64,000 nucleotides of DNA from Ottelia alismoides. Taxonomy: Eukaryota > Streptophyta > Magnoliopsida > Alismatales > Hydrocharitaceae. The stretch lies in NCBI GenBank assembly GCA_037367405.1, contig JAZKJV010009629.1, positions 248,001-312,000 on the forward strand, in the 5' to 3' direction. The first letter of the stretch is position 1. Each line of letters begins with the position of its first letter. A program made the translations under genes and the position numbers. The notes beneath the pieces were generated by a model. That model made no database searches, had not been told where the DNA came from, and saw nothing but the letters and a program-made list of their open reading frames with translations. Below are positions 1-10,313 of this stretch, one piece after another.

Positions 1-1196
1 AACCTCCTGTCTTTAGACTTCCTTATTACTGGACGGGTTGGGGTGCACTTCCCTCCCTAGAGGAGGACAAATGTTTCCACTTGTGTGCGTCTCATACCGG
101 CAAATCCAATCCCCTCACCACTCCAACTGAGTTGAGCCATGTGAAAGGTGCAGGTGTCCAAGTTAGGTCATTATCAACAAGAGTCGTGCGTGTGCTCCGA
201 AATACTCTGCTTAGGCAGTCAAGAATCCATTGAACCAAGTCCCGTGATCCTCAAAGAATTAAGTCAACTAGACCTGAAGTACCTCAAACCCAATTCCTAT
301 AAGGTTCCTGTTATTAGGTAGATTTTAAGGTCCAATCCAGCTCCAATCTCCAGATTTTACTTAGACTTGTTCAACTATCAAACTCAATCTGAAAAATACT
401 CATGCTATGCAATGCAATGCAGAAAATATTTTTGTGATGCAATTTTCAAGATTTTGAAATTTTTATGGATTTTTGAAAAGATGATGATGAGGATGCATAT
501 GCAGATGCATTTTTTATCTTTTTCAAAAAGATTTTTCAAATGTTTTTGGATTTTAATTTTGCAAATGTTTTTGGGAATTTTGAAAACAAGAAGATTTTGG
601 CTAAAAACTAGTTGAAAATATGTACATGGGAGTGCTTCTTATATATACAAGAAGTGGATTTTAAGAATTTATAAGGGTAAGTGATCAATTTTATACATAT
701 ATACATATAGTGGATTTTGGTGTGATGTATATATTCCTCAAACTTATTTGACACAAGCTTTTCACACAAATTTTTGAAAACTATAGTCCAAAATAATGTT
801 TACAAACAATTTACAAACATGTACACACATTTGAAAATCATTTTGCAACGGTTTTTCAAAACAGTATAAATAGATTTTTCAAAACATTTTTGCAACCATT
901 TTTCAAACCATTTGCAAATAATTTTTCAAACATTTTATTTCACACAAAGAAAAGAAATTTTGCAAACCACATATTTTACATAGGTTGAAAACATGTAACA
1001 AAATATTTTCAAAATAGTTTTCAATAGATGTTCACAAAAGTTTTCAAACTATTTTTCAAACATTTTGCAAAAAACATTTTCACCTGATTTATTAATCAGT
1101 AAATATAAAAAGAATTTGAGGAACAAAACACCTTTTTATTAAAGATTTTTAATGAATTTTAAAGAATTTTTAGCCATATTACTAGGAAAATACGAA
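1..1196 (-). other. A1 3' non-coding region, AT-rich
   Basis: This stretch lies between the integrase/hairpin region and the off-window 3' LTR of A1. Bases 1-360 resemble in content the stretch at about 43.1-43.55 kb of B2; both share phrases such as 'aagaattaagtcaac/ccat' and 'cctataaggttcct'. Bases 400-1140 are an AT-rich tract full of degenerate 'atttttcaaa' and 'tttgcaaa' words, matched by 43590-43950 in B2. No open frame longer than about 80 codons and no envelope-like motif is visible. It is probably 3' untranslated sequence of the genomic RNA. Confidence 0.6.
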
Positions 1197-1588
1197 AGTA
1201 CGAGTTATGGCTAAAGTATATACGTAGTATATACGACCCCCCTATACTTAGCTTGAGCTATGTCCTCATAGATCGGAGAGAAAAGAGAAGACATAACTCG
1301 TACTAAGTATAGATAAGTCTAAAGAATAAATGAATGAACCAATAAGAAGTTGACCGTCCCCCCTATACTTAGGATCAAATAATCCTAAGTATAGCAGACT
1401 GTACACAACGCAGGGAGGGTCAAGGGTGGGAATGAACAGATCGTACTCAGATTGTATCCCCCTATACTTAGGGTAAAATATCCCTAAGTATAGACAAGAA
1501 GAGGAGACAATGGAGAGGATCGAAAAGAATAGAAGAAACTTGGGGTGCACACCCCCTATACTTAGGACAAAGTACGTCCTAAGTATGG
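1197..1588 (-). repeat. A1 array of four hairpins carrying polypurine-tract-like arms
   Basis: Four inverted repeats occur at roughly 100-bp spacing. Unit 0 is a 13-bp perfect stem (1197-1209 with 1292-1304) enclosing a ctatactta copy at 1242-1250. Units 1-3 are tight hairpins at 1363-1394, 1462-1493 and 1556-1587, with 12-13-bp stems built on ctatacttagg. Each is bordered on the plus strand by a C-run. On the element's sense (minus) strand each therefore ends in aagtatagggg, the same word as the polypurine tract beside the LTRs of the related elements (42419-42432 and 62784-62797). The array begins about 190 bases past the pol stop. An equivalent array in B2 (43975-44370) has the same order and spacing. 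Confidence 0.85.
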
Positions 1589-1775
1589 AAAACTGTCTAC
1601 AAGGGCGGCGCCTTTTTGATAGATAAAGAAAATAGAAAAGGAAAAGAAGAAAAGAAGAAAAGAAGAAAATAAATCAACAGATGAAAGAGTGATATGAACA
1701 GATGGATCTGTATGGCGGAAGGTGGAATTGATCACCATGTATGAGATGCAGATGATATGAGTCAAAGAACACATC

Positions 1776-3977
1776 TCATACCAGAAGAATGGGGGCAACG
1801 TCAATGGTCGGCGGATCATGATCTAGATATAGCTTCAGGCATTGACCATTGACGCGGAAGGTAGAGGAAGATGACGGTTCAGATATGTCAATATTGCCAT
1901 TGTCATGTACCTTCCTGACCACATATGGACCTTTCCACTTGCTCTGTAATTTACCTGGAAATAATTTCAGCCTGGAATCAAACAACCATACTCTCTGATC
2001 TGGCTCAAACTGTTTATGGCTGATATGGGAATCGTGCCATGTTTTCACTTTCTCTTTGTACTGTAGGCTGTTGGAAAAGGTTGTGTCTCGCAGTTCTTCC
2101 AGGGCTGCCAACTCTGCTCTTCTCTGTTCTCCTATACTCTCGGGATCTAACAATAACTCAGTGACTGCCCAAAAGGATTTGTGCTTGATTTCCACTGGCA
2201 AATGGCACGGCTTGCCATAGACGAGTCGAAAGGGAGATGTCCCCAATGGATTCTTGAAAGAAGTCTGATAGGTCCACAAGACCGAGTACAAAAGCTGTGA
2301 CCAATCCTTTCGGTCTGGGCGGACAACTTTCTGCAAGATTGTTTTTATCTCCCAGTTCGATACTTCGGCAAGACCATTAGTCTGAGGGTGATACGGTGTG
2401 GCAACTTGATGGTCAATGCCGAACTCGTCTGCAAGGGCCCTAACCTTGTCATTGATGAAATGAGACCCCTCGTCTGAAATCAAGACTCTTGGTACCCCGA
2501 ACCGTGAAATGATATTTTTCCTCAAGAATTTGCACACGGTTTTAGCATCTGCGGCTCGGGCGGGGATGGCCTCAACCCATCGGCTGACATAATCAACAGC
2601 GAGCAAAATATGCTCGAATACCTGACTCTTAGGAAATGTGCCCATGAAATCAATCCCCCATGCATCAAAAACCTCACAAAAGTGATTGGGTTGCATGGGC
2701 ATCATGTCTCTCTGTCTGCAGGTTCCCATCTTCTGACAGTCAGTACATCTCTTCACGGACTCATCAGAATCCTTGAAGAGAGTAGGCCACCATAGGGCGG
2801 ATTGAAGCACCTTCTGTGCTGTTCTTTTTCCAGAATGATGTCCTCCTGCCTCAAGCTTGTGGCAGTATGTGAGGACGCTGTGATGCTCTTCTTGAGGAAT
2901 GCACCTTCTCCAGATGCTGTCCCCTCCTTCATGATAAAGGACGGGATCCTCCCAATGGTAAAACTTGGCCTTCGCCAGGAAGGTCTCAAGTTTCTGCCTG
3001 GGCCAACCTTGTGGGACCGTCTTGGCAATAAGATAGTTCACAATGTCGGCATACCACGGGAGCGAGGTAATAGCCAAGATCGCCTCATCAGGAAATGTCT
3101 TTGTGATAGGTGCGCTGGGCTCAGATTCCTCAAGATTCTCCAATCTGGAGAGGTGATCCGCCACCACATTTTTAACTCCAGGCTTATCCTTAATCTCAGT
3201 ATCAAATTCCTGAATCAGAAGGATCCATATGATAAGACGTGCTTTGGCATCCTTCTTGGCCATTAAGTACCGGATGGCGGTGTGATCCGTGTAAATTGTC
3301 ACTCTAGATCCGAGAATATAAGATCGATACTTATCCAAAGAAAAGACTACGGCCAGCATCTCTTTCTCAATCACAGTGTAATTCCGCTGAGCGGCATCCA
3401 ATGTCCGGCTGGCGTAGTGAATGGCAAATGGTAAACCATTCCTCCTCTGTCCGAGCACAGCCCCAACGGCAAAATCTGAAGCATCTGTCATGATCTCGAA
3501 TGGGAGAGACCAATCGGGTGGCTGAAGGACAGGAGCTGAAACAACCATATCTTTGAGAGTCTCAAAAGATGCAAGACACTTATCATTGACAATGAACTCG
3601 GTGTCTTTTGTCAGCAGATCAGTAAGCGGTCGGGCAATCCGACTGAAGTCCTGAATGAACCGTCGGTAGAAACTGACATGCCCCAGAAAAGACCGCAACT
3701 GACGCAAATTGGACGGTGGATTGAGTTTTCTAATGATATCCACCTTGGTCGGATCGACCTCCATGCCCCTGTTGGAGATGATATGACCAAGGACCATCCC
3801 TTGAGTCACCATGAAGTGACTCTTCTCCCAAGATAAAACAAGATTGACATCGATGCAGCGCTGAAGCACACGGTCTAGGCAGTCAAGAAAAGCATCGAAC
3901 CCGTCGCCATAGACCGAGAAGTCATCCATGAAGACCTCTAAACAGTCACCCATCATGTCCGAGAATATGGACAACAT
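1776..3977 (-). pseudogene. A1 pol, C-terminal part: reverse transcriptase palm/thumb, RNase H, integrase
   Basis: A 733-codon open frame. It begins inside RT; the catalytic FMDD box is encoded at 3921-3932, followed by the typical LGH..S.RG and FLG..FYRRFI blocks. RNase H shows [12 protein letters not shown], an IEKEMLAV block and YTDHTAI. The integrase has a His/Cys finger (HH ... C..C, about 2730-2850) and a DDE core: D in GIDFMG, D in LISDEGSHF (codon 2472-2474) and E in NGLAEVSN. The C-terminus has the usual integrase tail (SKWKGPY..) and no recognisable chromodomain. The frame is separated from the upstream RT half by a single-base frameshift near 4010-4016, just after the RRMP motif. 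The stop at 1776 is followed by the hairpin array. Confidence 0.92.
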
Positions 3978-6900
3978 GCACCTTTGGAATATCGCCGGAG
4001 CGTTACATAGACCAAGGGCATCCGTCTGAAAGCATAAGTCCCAAACGGACAGGTGAATGTCGTTTTCTCCTGGTCTTCCGGCGCAATGGCCACTTGATTG
4101 TATCCGGTGTACCCATCAAGAAAGCAGTAATGACTCTTCCCAGCTAGTCGCTCGATAATCTGATCAATGAATGGTAGCGGGAAGTGATCCTTCTTGGTGG
4201 CCTCATTCAATCGTCTGTAGTCCACACAGACCCTTGAAGAAGTGGGTACTCGGGTAGCGATCTCCTCTCCAGACTCATTCACAACTGTAGTGATACCCGT
4301 CTTCTTGGGTACCACATGCAACGGACTAACCCGCTTGGAGTCGGAGATGGGGTAGATAAAATCGACGCTCCACCATTTCAAAATTTCTTTCATGACTACG
4401 TCTCGAAGATTCGGGTTCAGCCGTCGCTGGAACTCACACGACAGCCTAGAGTCATCCTCAAGATAGATGTGGTGAGAGCACAAAGCCGGACTAATCCCCT
4501 GGAGATCAGCTATATTCCAACCTATCATCTTGCGGCTTCTTTCAAGAACCTCCATCAGACGAGATTCTTGCTCTCCAGTCAAACCTGCTGAGATAATGAT
4601 TGGGTGCATATCTGGCTCACCTGCAAGGAATATATACTTCAATGACTGCGGCAGAGGTTTCAGTTTTGGGCAACTGAGAGGTGGCAGATCTGGCTTCTGA
4701 TATGTCTGTGTGAAGGCGACCAGGTCTGCATGGGAGAACTCTCGCTCTACATGAATCTCTGACAAAGGGCGGCCTGCTGATTCATCAATGAACTGCACTG
4801 GCTCGCACTCTGTCATGGTTGTTGGCTCAAAAGGAATCAGACAAGGCAAATAGTCATCAAAATCATCCCAATCAATGTCTGAATCCGAGGGATCAGAAGA
4901 AGATGAACAAGAATGAAAATCATCGGCACCACTCGTCCCAACACTGTCAGCCTCAGGTGTATCCTTATTCGGGAATGTGCTCTCCAGGCTCTCGACCGCC
5001 ATGAGCTTTAAGTATAGTGAATCTGTAGGCAAGGCGAGAGTCTGTGCTACAGGATCTGACCAAGTAGATTCATCATCTGTCATCACAAAGTCACATTCTT
5101 GGTGGATGTCTAGCTCTTCCTCTGTCATCTGCGTGGCTTCGCTGGACTGTTCTGAGCATTCAAGTTCTCTGGCTCTAGTCTCCTCGATCGTCTCTATTTG
5201 TATGGTTTCGCCCTCTACACGAAAACAAACCTTCCCACTATCATGATTGGTCACCGCTTTGGTTGTGGCCAAGAATGGACGTCCGAGTATGATGGGGGCA
5301 TCGGTTACCGACTCAGGGATCTCCATGTCCAACACAACGAAGTCCACAGGGAATTTCAGGCCCTGAATGGTAACGACCACGTCTTTCAATAACCCCTTCG
5401 GCCTCTTAGTCGACCTATCAGCAAACTGAAGGACTATCCTGCTCCTAAGAAGAGGACCAAACTCGAATCGATCGAGTAAGGCTGCCGGAAGAAGGTTGAT
5501 TGAAGAGCCACTGTCTAACAGAGTACGATCAAACAGCTGCTCCTGAATCTCGCATCTGACATAGGGAGCTCCTGCATCTGGTCTCTCGGATGGCAGGTTG
5601 TTTTGAATGGTGCAGCAAGTGGAATGAGTGAGCACATGGATCTGATCTCTGTGGTTCCTCCTCTTCCTGTGGACGGTAGTCTTCTCTTTCAAGTTCTTTT
5701 TGAAGAGGGGGATGTGCTCAAGTGCTTCCTGTAGAGTCAGCTGAATATGGAACCTGTCAATCATCTGGTTGCTGAACTCTACCTGTTGCTCTTTTTTGGG
5801 ATTTTCTCTTTTGTTTCCCTTCGCTCGACAGAGTGCCTCAGGGAAGGGGATGGTAGGGGCCTCCTCAGATGGAGGACTAGGAATTGGTCCCTGTGCCTGT
5901 GAAAGAGGAGAATCCATACAATCATCACCATTAAACACATATGGATCCGCAATGTGAACAGAAACCTTTCCTTTATTAATATTTTTGTTTTTCTTTTTGT
6001 TACCACAGTCCATAGATACAAAAGGTGGTAACATCACAGAGGGAGGATCAACAAAAGTAGATGTGGTGGCCTCAGTACCACCACCGGCACCTGTCTTCGC
6101 GACATCAGCACCGCACTCTGGCTCTGCATCCAAAATGGTGGCATCAGCACCACCATCTGCATCTGGTCTCACGACAGCCTCAGCACCGTCGTCTGGATCT
6201 CCATCATTAGTGGCCTCAGCACCACCATCTTCAACATCATCATTAGCAGCATCAGCACCGCTACTCTGCTCCTCTGGCGCCCCTGATTCAGCTGGTGGTT
6301 GTTGCTCAGAAGAGGCGCCGTCGGCTGGCATCCTACCGCTCCTAGTAGTCACAAAATCAGAATCATACAAAGAAAGAGATATGTCACTCAAATAGTCACT
6401 AGGAGAGGTGTCCTTTGTAAACTCTACCTGCTCAGACTTCCTTTTCAGATTGTTCGGGTTAGGTTCAATTTGAGCAGGTATGGCAGCCTTGCCTTTGATG
6501 ATTTCCCTCATCTCCTGCCGGAATTCATCCATTTCTTGCCTGAAGGATGCTCGCTGTTCGGAGAGCAAGCGAGCAAGATCATCGAGAGCTGGGTTCTCAA
6601 AAGCGGGGGCTTGAGAACCGGATGGGTTCCCTTGCGGGAAATGAGGTTGTTGCTGTTGTGGTTGCTGGTATGGATAGTTCTGGGTCGGCTGGGAATAAGA
6701 TTGATGAGGCTGCTGACGCTGCCTCCACTGTTGTCCCTGATAGGCGGGACGAGGACCACTCTGGTACTGTTGCTGCTGGGTATATTGGGGTTGTTGTTGC
6801 TGCTGTGGTTGCTGGTTGCTCTGCTGTCCTTGAGCTGGATTCTGCTGCTGGGATGAGGAGCCACCATTGCCCCAATAGAATCCTGGGTGATCACGACGAA

Positions 6901-7237
6901 TCTCAGGCTGAGGGTACCGGTCGTACCAAATCCCATTAACTTCCATCAATGGTTCCTGCTCGAAGGAGGATGGAGGAAGAACTGCCAGTGGCTGCTCCGG
7001 CTGATACACCACCATCTGAGTGTCTGGAGATGGCGGTTGTGCTGGGTAGTATTGTAGTAGTGGAACTGGCTCTGCCTGGATGTGGTTAACCTGGCGGTAC
7101 GAGGCAGAAGGTTGGTTGGAGCTGCTACTGCTGGGGTCAGCCCGTGACCTGGGAGGCTGCTGAGAAGAAGTTTGTGCCTCCTGGACGCAAAGGATCTGCA
7201 TCTTCAGGTCACTCATTGTCTTGGCAATCTGGTCCAT
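3953..7237 (-). pseudogene. A1 gag C-terminal region, protease and N-terminal half of reverse transcriptase
   Basis: A 1094-codon frame, in the same frame as gag. Residues about 100-210 are glutamine/proline-rich. Residues about 320-390 are an acidic linker of six GG(A/T)EAT-like repeats. The aspartic protease active site (LLDSGSSINLLP) is near residue 573, followed by an ILGRP flap-like block. A second acidic linker follows. The RT N-terminal half has SPLHVVPKKTG, CVDYRRLN and LDGYTGYNQ, and ends at RRMP where one base is lost and the frame breaks. The frame opens right after a TAG at 7238-7240. The matching position is open in B2 and C3, so this stop is a lesion and not a programmed gag stop. 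No CCHC zinc knuckle was seen. Confidence 0.9.
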
Positions 7238-8560
7238 CTAGGCCATGCCTTGCATCTGTTTCTTCTCGAGGATCTCGAGACGGTCCAGTTTCTCACTAAT
7301 GATGCCCATGTCAGTTGCGGTTGATTCGGCTTGGGCCGCGGCTGCCGACAAAGTGTTAGGACCGACATCGATGCGGGCGATCCTCTGGAATGATCCCGCT
7401 CCTTGCGGGGGCTTCTGTTGTGTGTAAACACGGGCTTGGGCCATCACAGTTGAGTTCTCTGCAATGCCTTCGTAGATGGCCCAAACATCGTCTTCACCCT
7501 TCGAAAAATAGGACCCACCACAAGAGGCGTTGACAAGCCCCTGTAGCTCTGGTGTCAGCCCACAGAAGGAACTCTGAACTAGGTTGGGCTTGGAGATATC
7601 ATGATGTGGATACCGGTCAATGAGCTCTCTGAATCGATCCCAGGTTTCATGAAACTATTCGTTAGGGATCATGACAAAGTTGCTGATCATTGCTCTAGCT
7701 GCGTTATTCCGGCCGAGAGGGTAGTACTTCTTCAAATATGCGGTCCGGAGATCTGCCCAGGTGTCGATGAATCACCCCAGATGTTTGAGCCAGTATGCGG
7801 CTCTGTCAACCAAGGAGAAAGGGAAGGCGATCATCTTGATCGTGTCCTCGGTCATCAGCCTATCATGTATGGTACTACAGATCATTTCAAACTCTTGGAG
7901 GTGGAGGTGTGGCTCTTCGGTCGGCAACCCATGGAATTTGGGTAGAAGCTGAATGGTATGGGGCCGAAGCTCGAAATCTCCATGGATAGGCGGGAGTCTG
8001 ATCCAACGATGAGTGAGGGATGCTGCTGGATTGTGCAATTCCCTCATGATAGTCTGTGGTGGTCTCTCAGCGTCGGGATCACCTCCTCCTGCATCAGGTC
8101 CTCGTCCTCCTCCACCACCGCCACCGCCCCCAGGTCGGTTTTCTCTCATCTGTGCTATCTCTCGCATGAGATCAACCATGAAGGTTCCCTGATCGCGGAT
8201 CTGCCTCTGCATTGTCTCCAGGGAAGCTAGCAAAGAATTGTTGATGGCCGCTTGATCAAATAAGAAAGGAGGGTGATCATGGTCATCTGGGTGCTCTCCT
8301 CTGTCAGCCATGTCTAGGTTCTCTGAAAAAGCAAAAGAACCCATCTCAGGTGCCGTCAAATATTCCGAACTCTGTGATGCACTAAAATCTGAGACTCTTG
8401 GACTGATGGAAGGGGAATGAGAAGGGTGGTCGAGGGGGAACATGGCGGATGTGAACTCAGGCTCGGAGAGCGGACTCTCCGAGGTCGTCCTAGATGAATG
8501 AGGAGGAGTGCTGGATAGCAGTGCGGACAAGGTCGACCTAAGAGACCTCCGTCCCATCAT
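7238..8560 (-). pseudogene. A1 gag (capsid-like) with three nonsense codons
   Basis: Gag starts at the double ATG at 8560 (MMGRRSLR), which is conserved in B2 (51257) and C3 (59725). That supports this start over the in-frame upstream extension to 8668. The core retrotransposon gag domain contains LTHRWIRLPPIHGDFEL, HLHLQEFEMICSTIHD and AYWLKHLG, then continues in the same frame through stops: TGA at 7772-7774, TAG at 7655-7657 and TAG at 7238-7240. After the last one the frame runs directly into the next ORF, so gag and pol are one continuous frame, as is usual in this group. A coiled-coil-like ISEKLDRLEILEKK stretch is near 7260-7320. A glycine run near 8100 is coded by a CCN-rich plus strand. 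Confidence 0.88.
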
Positions 8561-10293
8561 CTTGATTATTGGGAAGAGCGAGGTGAATGCAGAAGAAGAA
8601 GGAAGGAAGGAACAAAATTGCGCACAATTGTGCTGTGTTTTTGATCTTGACCTAAATATAACTAGCAATCAAACACAAAACAAGGGTAAGTTCACCAACT
8701 CAACACATGAAGCCGTGAAGGTTCGGCTTTTATCTTGTCGATTTTAGCTTGAATTCAGGAATTAATCTTTTCACGAGTCCTTAGAGCGCTACGCCTAAAG
8801 GAGAGAGAGTACTGCCGGAAAAGTGTTCCCGTATGTCCTCCTCCTGTGTAACCTGTAGCTTGCGCTTTTTAAGGTCCTTGTAACCCTTCCTGGATCCCTA
8901 CTCAGCCAAAGAATAAGAGAGAGGAAGCCAATAGGCGAAACCGATACTTCGGATCTCGCTCGCAACGGAATCACCCGTGAGCGTGCAAGATCCTACTCGG
9001 ACGCAGACGGTGAGACAGACACACCCGAGAAGGCGTGGCCTATGCTCAGTACTTCGGACACTCACACAATAGTGAGTCACCAATGGCGACCAAGCCCTAC
9101 TCGCCTACGTACGATAGTAGCGCCAATACTTCGAAAATCCAGGCGATACACAAGGCAGCCACAAGCTGGGATTTGGGCTCTAATCCTTACGAAGCACTCT
9201 GCTCACTTGGAAGGAGACCTTCCCATGCAACCTGAATACAAGTGAGGGTGTTGCTCTCCTCAATCAATGCGTCCAATTATCGATTTTATTTTTGGTCAAG
9301 GTTTTCTTAGCAGTCCCTTTTTTAATTTTTTTTGGTGTTATCGCTTCTTTTGAGTTGATTCAAACAAGCGCCTAACGTTTTTTTGTATTTTCTTGATCCT
9401 ACTTTGTCCAAAAACAGAGGGAGAATAGAGTCGGAAAAGCCAATGCAAGTCGACACCAAGGTGGAAGTCTCACCTTTGTGCCTAAATGATGGATGCAAAG
9501 TAAGAAGACTTACAGCGAATCCCAACTCTCTCCATGCGGGATGCAAAGCAGAAATTTATAAACCTAATCTACATGCCGGTATGCAATGCAGAAATTGTCC
9601 TAAGGCAGACAACTTCCAGCGTTAAGAACCACAAGTCAACCACTAATCTCCAATCCTAAGGTCCGGTCTAGGCTCACCCCTCCTCTCGACACATCGAGTT
9701 TAGGAGAAGTGCTTGGCGGGATGAGCTCGCGGTGTGTGGATCGAAGACTAATGACTAATTGTTTAATTAGACTAAGTCCAAATACGATCTATAGGAACAT
9801 GCAAAGGTTATTAATGTGTTTTGATCTAATCTAATCGAACAAGCAAGCCTACAGCTACAGACTCAATCCACAAAAGAAATGAAAATGAAAACAAAATCGA
9901 AAAATGACAATCGAAAAATGCGATGAAAACCGCGGTGAGCCCCTGGGTGAACAAACACCCGGAAATTAGGCCCGGAAGTTCAAGTGTCCAAGTCCCTGTA
10001 TTATTACAAATTATGAATCACTCTCTCACAAAAAGAAAAATGCAAGCTAATCTAATCACTCTCTCACTCCTCCTGCTCTCTCCTGCCGGCTTGGCTTAAT
10101 AAAAGCCGACTCCGCTTCACGTGGTTGCTTCGGATCCCCTAGGCAATCTGCCTCGCTCCGCGGTCCCTCGCAAGAAGACAAAGAGATGGTCAGAAAAGCT
10201 CAACAATATATATCAAAACAAGAGAGGTAAAATAGCAAGCAATAATGAAGACAACAAACACAATCAAGCAAAATATGAACTACTCGCTGTTGC
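8561..10293 (-). other. A1 5' untranslated leader
   Basis: This 1.73-kb stretch lies between the primer site and the gag start. No long open frame runs in the element's sense direction. It aligns in layout with the leaders of B2 (51258-52742) and C3 (58244-59724). Near 9940-9965 it can form a short stem (sense gggtg ... caccc). That is at the position where B2 and C3 carry a stronger 8-bp stem, so a conserved leader structure (packaging or dimerisation) is possible. This is inference only. Confidence 0.7.
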
Positions 10294-10311
10294 TCCCCGG
10301 CAACGACGCCA
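10294..10311 (-). other. A1 primer binding site, tRNA-Asp
   Basis: Sense-strand reading TGGCGTCGTTGCCGGGGA matches the 3' end of plant tRNA-Asp(GTC) with one difference (a C-to-T at a CpG). B2 has the exact match and C3 has the same variant as A1. It lies two bases from the LTR end at 10314. Confidence 0.92.
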
Positions 10312-10313
10312 TT

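Noticed and set aside
1363..1587. Hairpin array as a CRISPR array or MITE cluster
   Set aside because: Units are inverted repeats with variable loops, lie in a retroelement 3' region, and contain the polypurine word. They lack target duplications and a repeat-spacer pattern.
1..1775. Possible envelope-like third gene of Athila elements
   Set aside because: No frame longer than 94 codons, no membrane segment or signal peptide pattern that holds up; the same is true for 42455-44370 in B2. In A1 part of the region is off-window.
2802..3266. 154-codon plus-strand frame
   Set aside because: Antisense shadow of A1 RNase H/integrase; no signature of its own.
5985..6856. Plus-strand frames of 136 and 185 codons
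   Set aside because: Antisense to the acidic and Gln-rich gag linker; low-complexity shadow frames.
7238..7240. TAG as a programmed gag stop with readthrough
   Set aside because: The matching codon is open in B2 and C3, and two other stops in A1 gag show general decay.
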